Part shown: piece after piece, positions 6,862 to 8,509 of the stretch
Layout: every line of letters begins with the position of its first letter
Position numbering within the stretch: the stretch's first letter is position 1
NCBI GenBank assembly: GCA_029777755.1
Contig: JAKORQ010000223.1
Span: 1 to 8,509 of the forward strand
DNA length: 8,509 nt
Direction: 5' to 3'
Origin: Planctomycetota bacterium
GTDB lineage: Bacteria; Planctomycetota; Phycisphaerae; Tepidisphaerales; Tepidisphaeraceae
The notes under the pieces: generated by a model
What the model was told of the DNA's origin: nothing
Database searches by the model: none
What the model saw: the letters and a program-made list of their open reading frames with translations, nothing else
Position numbers and translations under genes: made by a program

Positions 6862-8127
6862 ATGGCGCAGATAAAGGCCCCGCGCGGGACGGCCGACGTC
6901 CTGCCCAGCGACAGTCCCAAATGGCAATTCATCGAGCAGACAGCCCGTGAAGTTGCCGAGCTGTATCACTTCTCCGAGATTCGCACCCCGATTTATGAGG
7001 CAACCGAGCTGTTTCACCGCGGCGTCGGCGAGACCACAGATATCGTCCAGAAGGAGACGTTCACCTTCCGCCCTCGCCCAGAGAGCGAGATGATCACGCT
7101 CCGGCCCGAGGGAACGGCCGGCGTGGTGCGGGCCGTGATCGAGCATGGCCTCATCGCCCAGGAAGGCTCGCGTGTCAAGGTCTACTACATCGGGCCGAAC
7201 TTCCGCTACGAGCGGCCACAGAAGGGACGTCTGCGCATTCATCACCAGTTCGGCGTCGAGGCGTTTGGTATCCCCGCCCCGGAGCAGGATGTCGAGTGTA
7301 TCCTGCTGCAGATGGAGTTTTACCGTCGCTGCGGCGTGAAGGAGCTTGCCCTGCGCATCAACAGCCTGGGCGACGCCGAGAGCAAGGCACGCTATCGCGA
7401 TGCCCTGGTGGCGTACCTCACCCCGAGGAAGGATTCGCTCAGCGAGGATTCCCAGCGTCGCCTGGTCGAGAATCCCCTGCGCATCCTCGACAGCAAGGAT
7501 CCGCGCGATAAGGAAGCCTGTGCCGGAGCGCCGGCCGCGGGAGATTATCTCTCCGATCGCAGCAGGGCCCACTTCGAGCGCGTGAAGGAGCTTCTTGCGG
7601 ATGCGGAAGCGGACTTTGTAGTGGATGGGAATCTCGTCCGCGGCTTCGACTATTACTCCGACACCCTCTGGGAGGTAACCGCCGGCGGACTGGGCGCCCA
7701 GAATGCCATCGGTGGCGGCGGCCGGTATGACAATCTCGTGGAGAGCCTCGGCGGTCGGCCAACCCCGGGCGTCGGCTTTGGCTCGGGCATCGAGCGCCTG
7801 CTGATTGCCCTGGAAGCCCAGAAGGTAGCCATCGCCCAGCGCTGCCGCCCCTTGGTTTGGCTCATATCCATCGGCGACGCCGCCCGACAGCATAACTGGA
7901 AGCTGATGCGCCAACTTCGCGAGCAGGGAGTGATGGCCGACATGGACCTGTCTCCCCGCTCGCCCAAAAGCCAGTTCAAGGTGGCCGACCGGGAGAAGGC
8001 CGACTGGTGCATAGTGGTAGGCGACAGCGAAATCTCCGCCGGCCAGGTGAAGCTGAAAAACATGGCCACCGGCGAAGAGCAGACAGTCACGCCCGCCGAA
8101 CTGGTATCTCGTCTGACGACAAAGTAG
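6862..8127 (+). CDS. hisS: Histidyl-tRNA synthetase
   Basis: Class II aminoacyl-tRNA synthetase that activates histidine with ATP and charges tRNA-His in the cytoplasm. It has 421 residues, the usual bacterial length. The start is the ATG at 6862 with AAGGAAGG four bases upstream; an upstream ATG at 6817 would add 15 hydrophobic residues outside the family pattern. The protein opens with IKAPRGTADVLP (4-15). Motif 1 is near IRTPIYEATELF (40-51). Motif 2 runs through TLRPEGTAG (79-87) and GPNFRYERPQKGRLR (111-125). The histidine-site signatures are LVRGFDYYSDTLWE (258-271) and AIGGGGRYDNLVE (282-294). Motif 3 is GVGFGSGIERLL (303-314). The C-terminal anticodon-binding domain is about 329-421, with SPRSPKSQFK and CIVVGDSE. 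All catalytic motifs look intact. Confidence 0.97.
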   Translation: MAQIKAPRGTADVLPSDSPKWQFIEQTAREVAELYHFSEIRTPIYEATELFHRGVGETTDIVQKETFTFRPRPESEMITLRPEGTAGVVRAVIEHGLIAQEGSRVKVYYIGPNFRYERPQKGRLRIHHQFGVEAFGIPAPEQDVECILLQMEFYRRCGVKELALRINSLGDAESKARYRDALVAYLTPRKDSLSEDSQRRLVENPLRILDSKDPRDKEACAGAPAAGDYLSDRSRAHFERVKELLADAEADFVVDGNLVRGFDYYSDTLWEVTAGGLGAQNAIGGGGRYDNLVESLGGRPTPGVGFGSGIERLLIALEAQKVAIAQRCRPLVWLISIGDAARQHNWKLMRQLREQGVMADMDLSPRSPKSQFKVADREKADWCIVVGDSEISAGQVKLKNMATGEEQTVTPAELVSRLTTK

Positions 8128-8181
8128 GGGAGGAAACGGGATCGTCGCAAACTGGAAGCAAAGTGAAGCGAGCCACCCAGC

Positions 8182-8209
8182 TTGCGAAAAACGGGAAACG
8201 CTGTAAACT
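8182..8209 (+). promoter_or_regulatory. Candidate promoter for tRNA-Pro
   Basis: TTGCGA (8182-8187) and TAAACT (8204-8209) are separated by 16 bases, a plausible sigma-70-like pair about 40 bases before the tRNA. Between it and the tRNA is a short hairpin, GCCCG (8220-8224) with CGGGC (8235-8239), which would lie in the 5' leader trimmed by RNase P. The 122 bases between hisS and the tRNA show no clear terminator, so read-through from hisS is also possible. Confidence 0.3.
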
Positions 8210-8249
8210 TCTCGCTCGTGCCCGACTGTAAGTACGGGCGAAAGAGCAC

Positions 8250-8509
<260 letters not shown>

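Noticed and set aside
6748..7914. Long antisense open frame (388 codons) opposite hisS, and another of 279 codons opposite tig (5946-6785).
   Set aside because: hisS and tig are complete with all family motifs. The antisense translations show Leu/Asp/Gly-rich shadow composition and no recognisable domain, as expected from codon bias in GC-rich genes.

Overview
This looks like bacterial chromosome, moderately GC-rich, with tightly packed genes and no sign of wholesale foreign DNA until the last ~200 bases. No marker here fixes the taxon. A UxaE-type tagaturonate epimerase, a Rex repressor, a DUF1844 protein and a large serine recombinase with this kind of tail would fit a planctomycete or another PVC/FCB-like lineage; that is a tentative inference.

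Layout. (1) Bases 1-1367, minus strand: the start of a phosphate-uptake operon, pstS (phosphate-binding lipoprotein) followed 8 bases later by pstC (permease, cut by the window edge). (2) 1457-2498, minus strand: a GrpB/UPF0157 protein and, upstream of it, a small three-helix membrane protein with histidine motifs (DUF4405-like). (3) 2613-3869, plus strand: a tagaturonate epimerase-family enzyme (UxaE), best started at a GTG with a strong ribosome-binding site. It converges on (4) 3874-5083, minus strand: DUF1844 protein followed by the NADH-sensing repressor Rex. The uxaE and rex stop codons are 4 bases apart and sit inside a small terminator-like hairpin. (5) A 280-base divergent intergenic region (5084-5363), then plus strand: trigger factor (tig), histidyl-tRNA synthetase (hisS) and a tRNA-Pro(CGG). 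(6) 8306-8509, minus strand: the C-terminal 67 codons of a large serine recombinase, reading toward the tRNA and ending inside it. This is probably the edge of an integrated element attached at tRNA-Pro.

Most of the window is housekeeping: phosphate import, nascent-chain folding, histidine charging and redox control. The genes are not one pathway. The part most worth a second look is the right edge. There a recombinase gene without a start in the window overlaps the tRNA, takes its last residues from tRNA sequence, and carries inside its coding region a hairpin with T-rich flanks on both sides that probably also terminates the tRNA transcript.
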